A DNA stretch of 64,000 nt from Cervus elaphus (taxonomy: Eukaryota; Chordata; Mammalia; Artiodactyla; Cervidae): NCBI RefSeq assembly GCF_910594005.1, contig NC_057820.1, positions 8,685,001 to 8,749,000 on the forward strand, in the 5' to 3' direction. Position numbers and translations under genes: made by a program. The notes under the pieces are model-generated. The model made no database searches and was not told the DNA's origin. It saw only the letters and a program-made list of their open reading frames with translations. Positions 63,774-64,000 of the stretch are shown here, one piece after another. The number at the start of each line of letters is the position of its first letter. The first letter of the stretch is position 1.

Positions 63774-64000
63774 ATTCTTCACAATGAGTTACATAGGTAG
63801 AGATCTGCACATTGTTCTTTATCTCATAGTTTGGATTCAGTTATTCTCAACGTATTCTCGGGTATAAAGATGTTAACCGAATCTGGAGTTCAGTTTCTTG
63901 CCTCCAGGGTGGGCAAACCAGGTGAGCGACGTCCCCACCCCCCACGCCGCCTGAGTCCCACCTAAGCAAGGCTAGCTCCTGCCGAGGTGCTCTACACATT
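63774..64000. other. Unassigned right edge
   Basis: GC and CpG content rises at 63920-63960. Too short to interpret. Confidence 0.35.

Overview
The window looks like non-coding DNA (intergenic or deep intron) from a ruminant, most likely a bovid. The evidence is the repeat content: dozens of tRNA-headed Bov-tA and Bov-A SINEs, many 5'-truncated BovB (RTE-clade) LINE copies, artiodactyl CHR-type SINEs, and artiodactyl-type L1 3' ends. Older mammal-wide layers (MIR, L2, L1M-type, MER5A and other hAT relics, MLT1-type LTRs) lie beneath them. I found no convincing protein-coding exon, tRNA, rRNA, snRNA or CRISPR array. The longest open frames are pieces of BovB reverse transcriptase, read-through of SINEs and LINEs, or artefacts of purine-rich sequence.

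Layout. 0-15 kb: an ancient L1 relic hit by a Bov-tA, then MIR, L2 and MER5A relics with scattered Bov-tA copies, a long L2 (9.6-10.3 kb), a dimeric Bov-tA (11.6 kb) and an L1 3' region followed by two CHR SINEs (13.7-14.7 kb). 15-21 kb: a three-layer L1 nest (16.0-17.7 kb), an AT-rich palindrome between two head-to-head Bov-tA copies (19.0-19.6 kb), and a Bov-tA inside a CHR SINE (20.6-21.0 kb). 22-30 kb: two antisense BovB copies including the longest RT remnant, an hAT relic with a readable 8-bp target duplication, and a second dimeric Bov-tA of the same architecture. 30-41 kb: a small BovB insertion with the inverted structure expected of twin priming (31.7 kb), and a cluster of four sense BovB copies (35.2-40.4 kb), the last inserted into a CHR SINE. 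41-54 kb: SINE, MIR and L2 mix, an (AC)19 microsatellite, an MLT1 LTR carrying a SINE/L1 chimera plus a second L1, and a purine-rich tract (48.2-48.65 kb). 54-64 kb: an L1 3' end, a probable L1 5'-UTR remnant, more Bov-tA copies, two adjacent antisense BovB copies (58.5-60.1 kb), then mostly unassigned sequence.

How the parts relate. BovB-type machinery is the known mobiliser of Bov-A and Bov-tA, which share its 3' end, and L1 supplies the A-tailed elements. Many insertions keep readable target-site duplications (TSDs), so the relative order of events can be read from the window alone. All BovB open frames seen here are broken, so nothing here should be autonomous. Subfamily names come from recognition by eye, not from a library search. 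Edges without a TSD are accurate to roughly 5-20 bases.
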